Shown piece by piece: positions 1-5,650 of a stretch of DNA of 6,829 nucleotides; position 1 is the stretch's first letter; every line of letters starts with the position of its first letter. Under the pieces are notes generated by a model, which saw only the letters and a program-made list of their open reading frames with translations, was not told the DNA's origin and did no database searches. The position numbers were made by a program, and so were the translations under genes. The DNA lies in NCBI GenBank assembly GCA_013329575.1, contig DUJX01000116.1:11458-18286 (forward strand), read 5' to 3'. The DNA comes from Halobacteria archaeon. GTDB lineage: Archaea; Halobacteriota; Methanoliparia; Methanoliparales; Methanoliparaceae.

Positions 1-687
1 GGAGCTTATGCCGTACCTATCGCAGAACATGTGATGGCATTGACTCTCGCTTTAGCGAAAAACCTTTTCATACAACATAAAAAGCTCTCTAATGGCGAGT
101 TTGACCAATTTTCTCCCAATGTATCATTGAAAGATAGTGTTTGTGGAATACTTGGTCTAGGCGGAAACGGAAAGGCGATAGCCCGTCTAATGAGATCGTT
201 CGGGGCCAAGATTTATGCCATAAACACGAGTGGAAAGACCGATCTGAATGTAGATTTTATTGGAACATTAGAAGATCTTGATTATGTCCTGTCAAATTCA
301 GATATTATCGTCATCGCTCTACCATTAAACAAAGATACGAGAGGACTGATAGGAGGAGAAAAACTCGAAATTATGAAAAAGGACGCTATTCTTGTAAATA
401 TCGCGAGAGGAGAGATCGTAGATGAGTATGCTCTCTATAAACATCTTAAAAATAATCCTCGATTCAAAGTTGGAACTGACGTCTGGTGGGTTGAGCCTTT
501 CAGAGATGGAAAATTCCAGACAAGATATCCATTCTTTGATCTGCCAAATTTTCTCGGTTCGCCTCATAATTCTGCAATAGTTCCAAACGTTATTTTAGAC
601 GCGACACATAACGCTGCAGAGAACATCCTTCGATTTTTAAAAGGAGAGACGTTAAAAGGAATAGTACGAAGAGAGGAGTATATATGA
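1..687 (+). CDS. D-isomer-specific 2-hydroxyacid dehydrogenase, 3' part
   Basis: The reading frame is open from base 1 and ends at TGA 685-687, giving 228 residues. The N-terminal substrate-binding part (roughly 80-100 residues in this family) lies outside the window. The family interconverts 2-keto acids and D-2-hydroxyacids with NAD(P)H in the cytoplasm. The fragment begins with the domain-linker helix (VPIAEHVMALTLALAK). It then has the nucleotide-binding GLGGNG turn (about residues 52-57) and the ALPLNKDTRGLI segment. The catalytic triad is complete: Arg136 in NIARG, Glu165 in VEP and His189 in SPH. The usual DVFxxEP and TPHxGG motifs are replaced by DVWWVEPF and GSPHNSA, which suggests a divergent subfamily. 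The acidic residue at the end of strand beta-2 that marks NAD preference is not obvious (INTSGKTD), so cofactor choice is open. Substrate (glyoxylate, hydroxypyruvate, phosphoglycerate or other) cannot be decided. The gene converges on the small membrane-protein gene with a 51-bp gap. Confidence 0.9.
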   Translation, partial: GAYAVPIAEHVMALTLALAKNLFIQHKKLSNGEFDQFSPNVSLKDSVCGILGLGGNGKAIARLMRSFGAKIYAINTSGKTDLNVDFIGTLEDLDYVLSNSDIIVIALPLNKDTRGLIGGEKLEIMKKDAILVNIARGEIVDEYALYKHLKNNPRFKVGTDVWWVEPFRDGKFQTRYPFFDLPNFLGSPHNSAIVPNVILDATHNAAENILRFLKGETLKGIVRREEYI

Positions 688-738
688 TGTATATAACGTA
701 AATCTATATCAAAACGGTGATAAACAAAGAAATATCTT

Positions 739-963
739 TTATTCTCTTGACACCGTATGGTTAATTATAACATAGCAGAGTAGGTTTATACCAGCGACTA
801 TCCCACCACATAACAATACCGTAAGCACCAAATGCAACTCGGCATATTCTCCTATTAAAAATCCGATAAACACACCAAGTCCTCCGCTAAAACCACTAAT
901 CAATATTTGTTGTTTTTTGCTCAATCTCTCAAATTTATCTGTTTTTTCATTAATCTCTTCCAT
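739..963 (-). CDS. Small two-helix membrane protein, unknown function
   Basis: This 74-residue protein has a charged N-terminus (residues 1-19, rich in E and K) and two hydrophobic segments at about residues 20-39 and 44-67. The first helix is glycine-rich (GFSGGLGVFIGFLIG) and resembles a glycine-zipper packing surface. The second contains CGGIVAG. A Glu-Tyr-Ala-Glu-Leu-His turn separates the helices. With a positively charged SKK just before helix 1, both termini are probably cytoplasmic. The gene starts at ATG 961-963, ends in TAA, and is preceded by A/T-rich promoter-like sequence, so it looks like a real separate gene. It lies 115 bp downstream of the M42 peptidase on the same strand. 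I do not recognise the family. It is not an obvious SecE or Sec61-beta, since both usually have a single helix. Function is unknown. Confidence 0.6.
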   Translation of the reverse strand: MEEINEKTDKFERLSKKQQILISGFSGGLGVFIGFLIGEYAELHLVLTVLLCGGIVAGINLLCYVIINHTVSRE

Positions 964-994
964 TTATCATACTACCATCCAAGTAATATTAATA

Positions 995-1028
995 ATTATA
1001 AATGTAAATACGAGTCTTATATAAAATT
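995..1028 (-). promoter_or_regulatory. Candidate TATA promoter(s) for the small membrane protein
   Basis: On the minus strand there are two TATA-like boxes: TTTATATAAG within 1016-1028 and TTTATAAT at 995-1002. The first would start transcription near 995 (leader about 30 nt) and the second near 972 (leader about 9 nt). No convincing SD precedes the ATG at 963, which slightly favours the nearer box. The choice between them is not resolved. Confidence 0.4.
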
Positions 1029-1078
1029 GTCAGTTAATTTATTACAGTATTGTATCCTTCTTTAATCGCGGATATTCG

Positions 1079-2191
1079 TTATTTTAAGATTGAGTCTATA
1101 AACGCAACCACAAGCTTGAGCAGGTTATCAAGGTCATTTAGATCGACCATCTCAACAGGAGAATGCATATACCTGATTGGAAACGAGAGCATCAAGATAG
1201 ACGACCCTTTGGATTGAAAATGCATCCCGTCCGTGAATCCACCAGTAGGACCAAACTGTAATGGTATCCCTTCCTTTTTGGCAATCTTTATTGCTTGCTT
1301 TGCCAGATTTTTATCAGAAATAGAATAATGGTCCATCATCCGGATCACAGGACCTTTACCGAGAGACGCGGGCCCAAAGTGATAAGGTACATCGGGTACA
1401 TCTGCACACGCATAAGAATCAATGACCAAGACGATATCCCATCGACCATTGTTAGATAATGATCTAGCGCCGATGCTACCAATCTCTTCTTGAACAGTCC
1501 ATGCAAACGTTATTTTATCGTTTTGACCCTGCATATCCGTTTTTTTACAAATGCTCTCCAATACCTGAATGAGCAATGCGCATCCTACCCGATCATCCAG
1601 ACTCCTCGCAGCTATCCTGCTTTCATGCAGATGCAAAAAATTTTTTTTAAAGCATATAGGATCCATACTCATCACGCCTATCTCTTCCGCCTCTTCTCTG
1701 CTGGATGCTCCTATATCTACATAAACCTCGTCCCATTTAGGAACCTTATGATATTTTTTCATCTCGATATCGTTCAAAGATGGCATGAGATGTGGTGGCC
1801 GTATACCGATAACGCCAGGGATCGGCCCATTATTAGAATAGACCTCTATTTCTCTACCAATTAACAACCTATCATCCATCAGCCCGATCTTTCGTATCCT
1901 TAACGAGCCATCATCCTCGATATGGCTTACAACCATGCCGATCTCGTCCATATGAGCCGTTAACAATATAGTAGGTCCGTTAGACGCAATATCAAAATTA
2001 TCGGATTGTAATCTGGTTGAAAAAGAATAAGACGGGTCTATTATTGCTATTAGGTTTCCAATACCGTCGGTATAATAAGATCTTGTATAATTTTTTATTT
2101 TTTCCTCAATAAAATTTTTTACGGGCTCTTCATATCCAGAGACACCAGGTTTTGATACTAAATCTTTTATTAGTTCTATTGAAAAAGGCAT
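1079..2191 (-). CDS. M42 family metallo-aminopeptidase (TET-type)
   Basis: This 370-residue cytoplasmic zinc or cobalt exopeptidase is close to the usual 340-370 residues of the M42 (glutamyl/leucyl aminopeptidase, FrvX/CelM-like) family. Members commonly form dodecameric tetrahedra that trim peptides released by the proteasome. All catalytic positions are visible: metal ligand His80 and Asp82 in TAHMDE; bridging Asp199 (or 200) in SLDDR; general base Glu235 and ligand Glu236 in VQEE; ligand Asp258 in VIDS; ligand His343 in RYMHSP. Spacing agrees with the family. The PDZ-like insert (about residues 92-180) that builds the oligomer lies between the first two motifs. Residues 52-70 look like a small insertion before strand TILLTAH. 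The start ATG (2189-2191) has an A/T box about 30 bp upstream and no SD, consistent with a leaderless message. Divergent from the unknown membrane protein. Cleavage preference (acidic, hydrophobic or basic) cannot be read from sequence. Confidence 0.95.
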   Translation of the reverse strand: MPFSIELIKDLVSKPGVSGYEEPVKNFIEEKIKNYTRSYYTDGIGNLIAIIDPSYSFSTRLQSDNFDIASNGPTILLTAHMDEIGMVVSHIEDDGSLRIRKIGLMDDRLLIGREIEVYSNNGPIPGVIGIRPPHLMPSLNDIEMKKYHKVPKWDEVYVDIGASSREEAEEIGVMSMDPICFKKNFLHLHESRIAARSLDDRVGCALLIQVLESICKKTDMQGQNDKITFAWTVQEEIGSIGARSLSNNGRWDIVLVIDSYACADVPDVPYHFGPASLGKGPVIRMMDHYSISDKNLAKQAIKIAKKEGIPLQFGPTGGFTDGMHFQSKGSSILMLSFPIRYMHSPVEMVDLNDLDNLLKLVVAFIDSILK

Positions 2192-2215
2192 AGATATTAT
2201 TATGTAATCTCTATT

Positions 2216-2227
2216 AATGTATTTTTG
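2216..2227 (-). promoter_or_regulatory. TATA-like box for the M42 peptidase
   Basis: The minus-strand sequence CAAAAATACATT is centred about 30 bp upstream of the ATG. This is the distance expected if transcription starts at or within a few bases of the start codon. No SD is present between them, supporting leaderless expression. Confidence 0.4.
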
Positions 2228-2250
2228 TAGAACAAATTATTGTAAGATAA

Positions 2251-2260
2251 ATAAAAATAT
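2251..2260 (+). promoter_or_regulatory. TATA-like box for the 211-residue membrane protein
   Basis: ATAAAAATAT is centred about 35 bp before the ATG at 2291, within the 99-bp divergent intergenic region. This predicts a very short leader of about 8 nt. No SD is seen in the bases before the ATG (AAAAAGAATTGATGCGCG). Confidence 0.35.
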
Positions 2261-2290
2261 TCAAAAGATCTTAAAAAGAATTGATGCGCG

Positions 2291-2926
2291 ATGGATGAAG
2301 ATAAAGAGTTTAGCGAGATTATACGATATACAGTTCCAGGATACATTATAAGTCTTATTTTAGGCACTTTTTTGGATTTTTTTGAATTTAAACTACATAC
2401 AGCAGGACAGATCATCATCAGGCTATTTGCTGGAGAGGGTGAGAGCATATTTGAAGGATTTTTTGCGATAAAAAAACGGTTAAGCAATTCAAAAATAACC
2501 ATGGCAGAGGCCTACGGATGGGGTAAAATGATCGGTATGTCTTTTCCTATCGTGTTAGATCTGATCAGCCGTCTGATCGGAATAGATGTATATGGAGCGG
2601 AAGGATTTTATATTCCTTATTTTTATGCAATGAGCGACCAGATTGGTGCGAACATCTCGGGTTTGATCTTTATCCATCACGATGAGAAAAATTGGGCCAA
2701 AACGATGAAAAAATATGTAAAACACCCGGTTATGTTGGCAAGTTTGATCATAATTTTTGCCGTCCCGATCGGTCTCTTTATGGCAAGAATTTTAGGTTTT
2801 TCACCTACAACGCATATACTTACCGCGTTAGAAACAATATTTGCAAATATTTGTTGGTTACCTCCATTGGTCGGATGGATTAGTGAGCATAACTCAAATA
2901 ATAATAGATCTGATAAGCCTCGTTAA
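2291..2926 (+). CDS. Polytopic membrane protein, unknown function
   Basis: This protein of 211 residues starts at ATG 2291 and ends with TAA 2924-2926. I do not recognise a family. Hydrophobic segments lie at about residues 13-31, 80-98, 107-129 (moderate), 147-170 and 174-197, so four or five membrane helices are likely. Between the first two is a more polar stretch (34-72) with an FAGEGESIFEGFFAIKKRL segment that may be an amphipathic helix. Basic residues cluster at 61-63 (KKR) and 134-145 (KNWAKTMKKYVKH), suggesting these loops are cytoplasmic. The C-terminal tail (199-211) is polar and Asn/Ser-rich (HNSNNNRSDKPR). Acidic residues near helices (Asp90, Asp116, Glu181) could matter functionally, but no transporter or enzyme motif is evident. 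It is transcribed alone, divergent from the M42 peptidase and convergent with panE, so context gives no functional clue. Confidence 0.75.
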   Translation: MDEDKEFSEIIRYTVPGYIISLILGTFLDFFEFKLHTAGQIIIRLFAGEGESIFEGFFAIKKRLSNSKITMAEAYGWGKMIGMSFPIVLDLISRLIGIDVYGAEGFYIPYFYAMSDQIGANISGLIFIHHDEKNWAKTMKKYVKHPVMLASLIIIFAVPIGLFMARILGFSPTTHILTALETIFANICWLPPLVGWISEHNSNNNRSDKPR

Positions 2927-2940
2927 ATGTAAGATCAGAT
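2908..2940. repeat. Inverted repeat between convergent genes
   Basis: ATCTGAT (2908-2914) and ATCAGAT (2934-2940) are perfect 7-bp arms with a 19-base loop. They span the stop codon of the membrane-protein gene and the 32-bp gap before the end of panE. The position suits a bidirectional terminator or transcript-end structure, but no T-tract follows on either strand, so this is weak. Confidence 0.25.
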
Positions 2941-2958
2941 GTGGATAATAGATAAGTA

Positions 2959-3864
2959 TCAGGTAATCCCTTCTCGGTATATCTCCTTGGCTTTGATCAG
3001 GTGGTATAAGGTCTCGTTTACATCACAGTCAAGCATATATTTCCTGCCAATCTTTACGATCTCCCCGTTTATCTCGTCTATCTCCGTTTTTTTGCCTCGA
3101 TCCAGATCTTGTAACATAGACGATCTGTTCCTCTCGGTCTGTTTTGCAACCATTAATACGTCTTCTTCGTCCAAGTCCACGTTTATATTAACCTTTTTTG
3201 CGACATTTATCGCTTCTCTAACAGCTTTTTTACTTATTTCGCTTAAATTATTTATTTTATATATATATCCATTCTCTAACCCGGTTATCGCACTAATAGC
3301 GTTTATACCCACATTGATTATAAGTTTATTCCACAGTTCTTTTTTTATATCAGAGGTTATGATCGTATCGATCTTTGAATCATCAAATATCTTCTTGACC
3401 TCTCCTACTCGTTCTGTAACCCTGCCATCCATCTCGCCTATTACGGTCTTTCCATACCCTGTATGTCTTACCTCGCCAGGACCGAGTAGTAACGCACCAT
3501 GAGATGTCGTGCCACCGATCACATGGTTAAGTCCTATTATTCGGGCGATTATCTCTTCATTGTTGATTCCATTTTGTATGCTTAAAACCACGCTATCTTC
3601 CTTGATTAAAAGAGATTTAGCTGATTTTTCTGTATCATACGCTTTTACCGTCATTAATATTAAATCAGATTCAATAGGAGAGGTATATGCCTCAGGATAT
3701 ACGTAAAAATCGTCCGAATTGTAAATATGTAATCCATTATCTCTTATCTTTTTAACCTGCCAATCTCTCCCGATCAATATTACTTTATGACCAAATTTAG
3801 CAATCAACCCACCAAACAAACAACCGATCGCCCCAGCACCCATTATCATGATATCTTTAATCAT
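2959..3864 (-). CDS. panE: 2-dehydropantoate 2-reductase (ketopantoate reductase)
   Basis: This 301-residue cytoplasmic enzyme reduces 2-dehydropantoate to (R)-pantoate with NAD(P)H, a step in coenzyme A synthesis. The N-terminal Rossmann domain has GAGAIGCLFGG (residues 9-19). VKAYDT follows at 73-78 and SIQNG at 95-99, with Asn98 matching the conserved active-site Asn. The C-terminal helical domain carries ELWNKLIINVGIN (catalytic Lys180; Asn184 and Asn188). It also has SSMLQDLDRGKKTEIDEING, with Ser249, Asp253 and Glu261 at the spacing of the E. coli substrate-binding residues. Length matches the family (about 290-310). After the glycine motif, beta-2 ends in IGRDWQ; the Arg33 there may fit NADP phosphate, but some archaeal enzymes use NADH, so cofactor is open. 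The gene has its own TATA box 27-35 bp upstream of the ATG, and is therefore probably not part of the iron-sulfur operon 146 bp upstream. Members of this superfamily can act on other 2-keto acids, but all key residues are present. Confidence 0.92.
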   Translation of the reverse strand: MIKDIMIMGAGAIGCLFGGLIAKFGHKVILIGRDWQVKKIRDNGLHIYNSDDFYVYPEAYTSPIESDLILMTVKAYDTEKSAKSLLIKEDSVVLSIQNGINNEEIIARIIGLNHVIGGTTSHGALLLGPGEVRHTGYGKTVIGEMDGRVTERVGEVKKIFDDSKIDTIITSDIKKELWNKLIINVGINAISAITGLENGYIYKINNLSEISKKAVREAINVAKKVNINVDLDEEDVLMVAKQTERNRSSMLQDLDRGKKTEIDEINGEIVKIGRKYMLDCDVNETLYHLIKAKEIYREGIT

Positions 3865-3890
3865 AATGCCCCGTTCTAATTTTTAGTTTT

Positions 3891-3899
3891 ATTTATATT
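3891..3899 (-). promoter_or_regulatory. TATA box for panE
   Basis: The minus strand reads AATATAAAT, centred 31 bp upstream of the panE ATG (3862-3864), followed by an A/T-rich stretch. Transcription would begin within about 5 bases of the start codon. GGGGC lies just before the ATG but is a poor SD match. Confidence 0.5.
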
Positions 3900-3909
3900 A
3901 ATGTCTATT

Positions 3910-3934
3910 AAAAACATCATTAAAAAATAAAATT
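3910..3934 (-). terminator. T-rich candidate terminator after the iron-sulfur protein gene
   Basis: On the minus strand this segment reads as T-runs (AATTTTATTTTTT, then GTTTTT) about 77-101 nt beyond the stop codon of the NapH-like gene. Archaeal RNA polymerase often terminates at such U-tracts without a hairpin. It also sits immediately upstream of the panE TATA box, the expected boundary between the two transcription units. Composition alone could explain it. Confidence 0.3.
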
Positions 3935-3976
3935 GCACGGAGATATTACCGGTTTTATCCCAAATCTCGATCGGCG

Positions 3977-4013
3977 GTCATCAGTCATCACTACAATCTG
4001 TGTCACGTCATCA
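3977..4013. repeat. Three copies of GTCATCA
   Basis: GTCATCA occurs at 3977-3983 and 3984-3990 as a perfect tandem pair, and again at 4007-4013, where it overlaps the stop codon of the NapH-like gene. Read on the minus strand the unit is TGATGAC. No function is evident; it may be a minor duplication or a regulator site. Confidence 0.4.
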
Positions 4014-4826
4014 AATATCATCATTTACTCTATCAGGTTTATTTTTGCTTAATGGTCTCTCAACAGAGATATTTTTGCACTCTTCCACACATTTAAGGCA
4101 TCGTATACAGCTAGAAGAGTTTGGTCTTTCATATACCTTTATATTCATCGGACAGACCTTTTCGCATCTGCCACACTTTGTACAACCATCATCCACCCTT
4201 AACCTAAGACCGCTTATCTTATTGAAAAGGCCTAATATGGCACCAAGCGGGCAAAAAAGTTTGCAAAAAGGCCTGCTGAAGATGAACATCATTAAGATTA
4301 TCGCTATTAAGATGCTTACCTTGAACCAGAAAAAGAGATTTATATCGAGACCTAATAGCAAGATTGTAGGTATTCCTGCCTCCAGAGTGCCAACAGGGCA
4401 GATCGTACAAAAGAGAGGAATTGCCATGAAGATTGGCGCGAGAAGAACGATCCCTAAAAATATGTATTTTATGATACCGTATCTCTCCGGTATATCCCTT
4501 TTTTTTAAGAAGGGAATCTTGATCTTGTATAAAAGATCCTGAATTAAGCCGAATGGACATGCCCATCCACAGCTGAGCCTTCCAAATAACGAACCGACGC
4601 TCCCTAAAACCCCTGCCGTATAAAAAGGGATCGTACCGATACCTATAAAATACTGAAGAGTCCCTATAGGACAGGAAAAAACGGCCAAGGGACAGGAATA
4701 ACAGTTCATTATGGGAAATGGAAGGAACATCAATGGTTTTAAAAATAAAGAGTTCGCTAATATAATGAAAAAAGTCTGCACTTTGAGTCTTAATGAACTG
4801 ATCTTATTTCTGCTATTTTTTAACAT
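4011..4826 (-). CDS. NapH/NosR-like membrane iron-sulfur protein
   Basis: This 271-residue polytopic redox protein has 17 cysteines. About four helices are predicted (residues 17-39, 57-82, 117-139, 163-185), with a basic N-terminus (MLKNSRNK) inside. Motifs in order: C42YSC45 plus Cys52; C86GWACP; C140TICP; C188KLFCP; then a C-terminal ferredoxin domain with CTKCGRCEKVC (215-225) and CIRCLKCVEEC (240-250), predicted to hold two [4Fe-4S] clusters. CxxxCP before a G-[LA]-I segment is the hallmark of the NapH/NosR/CcoG/YccM group, which moves electrons at the membrane. On the predicted topology the CxxxCP motifs and clusters face the cytoplasm. The CxxC at 42-45 with Cys52, and the CxxC at 140-143, face outside. 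The start is the first in-frame ATG after a stop at 4854-4856. It is third in a same-strand cluster after an exported thioredoxin and a CxxC mini-protein, suggesting electron delivery to external thiols. It is not NapH itself: no periplasmic nitrate reductase genes are nearby. Confidence 0.88.
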   Translation of the reverse strand: MLKNSRNKISSLRLKVQTFFIILANSLFLKPLMFLPFPIMNCYSCPLAVFSCPIGTLQYFIGIGTIPFYTAGVLGSVGSLFGRLSCGWACPFGLIQDLLYKIKIPFLKKRDIPERYGIIKYIFLGIVLLAPIFMAIPLFCTICPVGTLEAGIPTILLLGLDINLFFWFKVSILIAIILMMFIFSRPFCKLFCPLGAILGLFNKISGLRLRVDDGCTKCGRCEKVCPMNIKVYERPNSSSCIRCLKCVEECKNISVERPLSKNKPDRVNDDI

Positions 4827-4855
4827 CTTACTGCGTGTAGCTTTTTGGCTTATTC

Positions 4856-4867
4856 ATATCATGATAT
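4856..4867. repeat. 12-bp perfect palindrome before the NapH-like gene
   Basis: ATATCATGATAT is self-complementary and lies 30-41 bp upstream of the ATG at 4826, where a promoter or operator would be. A related near-copy (ATTATCATGATATC) occurs at the panE start codon, but there it encodes the conserved N-terminus, so the similarity is probably chance. Confidence 0.3.
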
Positions 4868-4920
4868 CGAAAAACATAAATGGGCGGATAAAGACGGATG
4901 AAAGACATAACGGGTCAGTG

Positions 4921-5070
4921 TCACTTTATTCCAATACAATAGGTGCATAGTACCTGAGCATGGTTAAACACGATCGTATGCTCGTGCTGGATCATACCGT
5001 ATACCAAAGAGATTAAGAATAGAGGTAATCCAACCATCCAATACCAATCAATGCTGTTCTTTAGATTCAT
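4921..5070 (-). CDS. 49-residue membrane mini-protein with C-terminal CxxC
   Basis: ATG at 5068-5070 opens a frame to TGA at 4921-4923, encoding 49 residues. It starts MNLKNSIDWYW, has one hydrophobic segment (about residues 10-27, WMVGLPLFLISLVYG), then a His-rich stretch (QHEHTIVFNH). It ends in AQVLCTYCIGIK with Cys42 and Cys45 four residues from the C-terminus. The Lys near the N-terminus suggests an N-in orientation, placing the CxxC outside. From memory, the layout of one helix followed by a terminal CxxCIG resembles the tiny family annotated in clostridia as CD1871A family CXXC motif-containing protein. I could not check this. The gene lies between the thioredoxin (102-bp gap) and the NapH-like gene (94-bp gap) on the same strand, both of which carry CxxC motifs, and this supports it being real. 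It probably passes electrons or disulfides between them. No clear SD is seen. Confidence 0.7.
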   Translation of the reverse strand: MNLKNSIDWYWMVGLPLFLISLVYGMIQHEHTIVFNHAQVLCTYCIGIK

Positions 5071-5079
5071 ATTATACAG

Positions 5080-5093
5080 GATCTAATAAGATC
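5080..5093. repeat. Short inverted repeat upstream of the CxxC mini-protein
   Basis: GATCT-AATA-AGATC forms 5-bp arms around a 4-base loop, 10-23 bases upstream of the mini-protein ATG. It could be a small hairpin at the translation start region or a binding site. Arms this short occur often by chance. Confidence 0.2.
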
Positions 5094-5122
5094 TTGACTC
5101 GCTTAAATCGTTTAAATGTTTA

Positions 5123-5160
5123 AAGTATCTCTTGATCGCTCATCGTCTTAAAAGATACTT
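5123..5160. repeat. 8-bp inverted repeat between thioredoxin and mini-protein genes
   Basis: AAGTATCT (5123-5130) and AGATACTT (5153-5160) are perfect arms with a 22-base loop, beginning 12 bases after the thioredoxin stop codon on the minus strand. No strong T-tract follows, so it looks more like an intra-operon hairpin (partial termination, processing or mRNA stability) than a full terminator. Three TTAAA-type boxes (5102-5107, 5111-5116, 5119-5124) lie just beyond and could form an internal promoter for the mini-protein. Confidence 0.35.
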
Positions 5161-5172
5161 CTACAATCTTTT

Positions 5173-5637
5173 TTAAAGATGGTTGAGTGCCTCATTTACC
5201 GCTTTATCGAAATCGTCTACGTTTCTCTCTCCCTCTATTCGATATACTTCGTTCCCTTGAAAATCTGCAAATATAACCGTTGGAACGGGCATAGACATAC
5301 GACGACCTAAGAACCCACTCTTTTTATATTTATCGACTAAATCTTTCTCTTTATCTGCATTTATCTTGAGACAGACAAAATTGGTGGATAGTTTTTCTGC
5401 CATCTCTTCGTTCATAAATACGTTCTGTTCCAAATTTCTACAATGGGGGCACCAATCCGTCGTAAAATAGATCATCATTGGTTTATTCTGGCTTTCTGCT
5501 ATTGCCAATCCTTGATCGTAGGTATACCAATGGATTAGTTCGCTGGATGCAGACTCTGCAGTAGATGGAGCAACATACCATACGCTGCCGGTTAATAAAA
5601 GCAGGAACATAGATATCGTTACTATCTTCTTTATCAT
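5173..5637 (-). CDS. Exported or membrane-anchored thioredoxin-like protein
   Basis: This 154-residue thiol-disulfide protein starts at ATG 5635-5637 behind a strong SD and ends in TAA 5173-5175. Residues 1-27 form a signal peptide or anchor: MIKK, a hydrophobic core (IVTISMFLLLLTGSVWYV), and a possible cleavage site after Ala27 in STA. No lipobox Cys is present. The mature part is a compact thioredoxin fold of the Thioredoxin_7/DsbD-gamma type. It has MMIYFTTDWCPHC with active-site Cys63 and Cys66, LKINADKEKDLVDKYK at about 90-105, and the cis-proline loop MPVPT (Pro119) leading into VIFADFQGNEV. An extra Gly-Arg-Arg-Met loop precedes the cis-Pro. It should work outside the membrane, reducing or isomerising protein disulfides or helping metal-cofactor assembly. 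It is first in a same-strand run with the CxxC mini-protein and NapH-like protein, its likely electron source. No CcdA/DsbD homologue is in the window. Confidence 0.9.
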   Translation of the reverse strand: MIKKIVTISMFLLLLTGSVWYVAPSTAESASSELIHWYTYDQGLAIAESQNKPMMIYFTTDWCPHCRNLEQNVFMNEEMAEKLSTNFVCLKINADKEKDLVDKYKKSGFLGRRMSMPVPTVIFADFQGNEVYRIEGERNVDDFDKAVNEALNHL

Positions 5638-5642
5638 CTTTT

Positions 5643-5650
5643 AACCTCCT
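5643..5650 (-). promoter_or_regulatory. Shine-Dalgarno site of the thioredoxin gene
   Basis: The minus strand reads AGGAGGTT five bases before the ATG, a near-perfect match to the archaeal anti-SD. It fixes the start codon and stands out against the leaderless-looking neighbours. Confidence 0.8.

Noticed and set aside
2939..3502. A 187-residue plus-strand open frame
   Set aside because: It lies antisense within panE, whose motifs are complete; the Ser/Phe/Ile-rich translation is the usual shadow of a real gene.
3970..4013. C/D-box-like RNA on the minus strand (TGATGA repeats with a nearby CTGA)
   Set aside because: The C-like and D-like boxes overlap with no 10-12-base guide between them, no terminal stem is present, and one box is part of the NapH-like stop region.
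4000..4542. A 180-residue plus-strand open frame
   Set aside because: It is antisense to the cysteine-motif-rich NapH-like gene and has no recognisable domain.
4856..4867. Shared operator between the NapH-like gene and panE (ATATCATGATAT-like)
   Set aside because: The panE copy is imperfect and is explained by the codons of the conserved protein start, so a common regulator cannot be supported.
4828..4908. A 26-residue minus-strand frame (MSFIRLYPPIYVF...) just before the NapH-like gene
   Set aside because: No helix, motif or SD, and low-complexity A/T-rich DNA easily gives such short frames.
5581..5637. Lipoprotein signal in the thioredoxin N-terminus
   Set aside because: The LLTGS stretch has no Cys at the lipidation position, so a cleaved signal peptide or uncleaved anchor is more likely.
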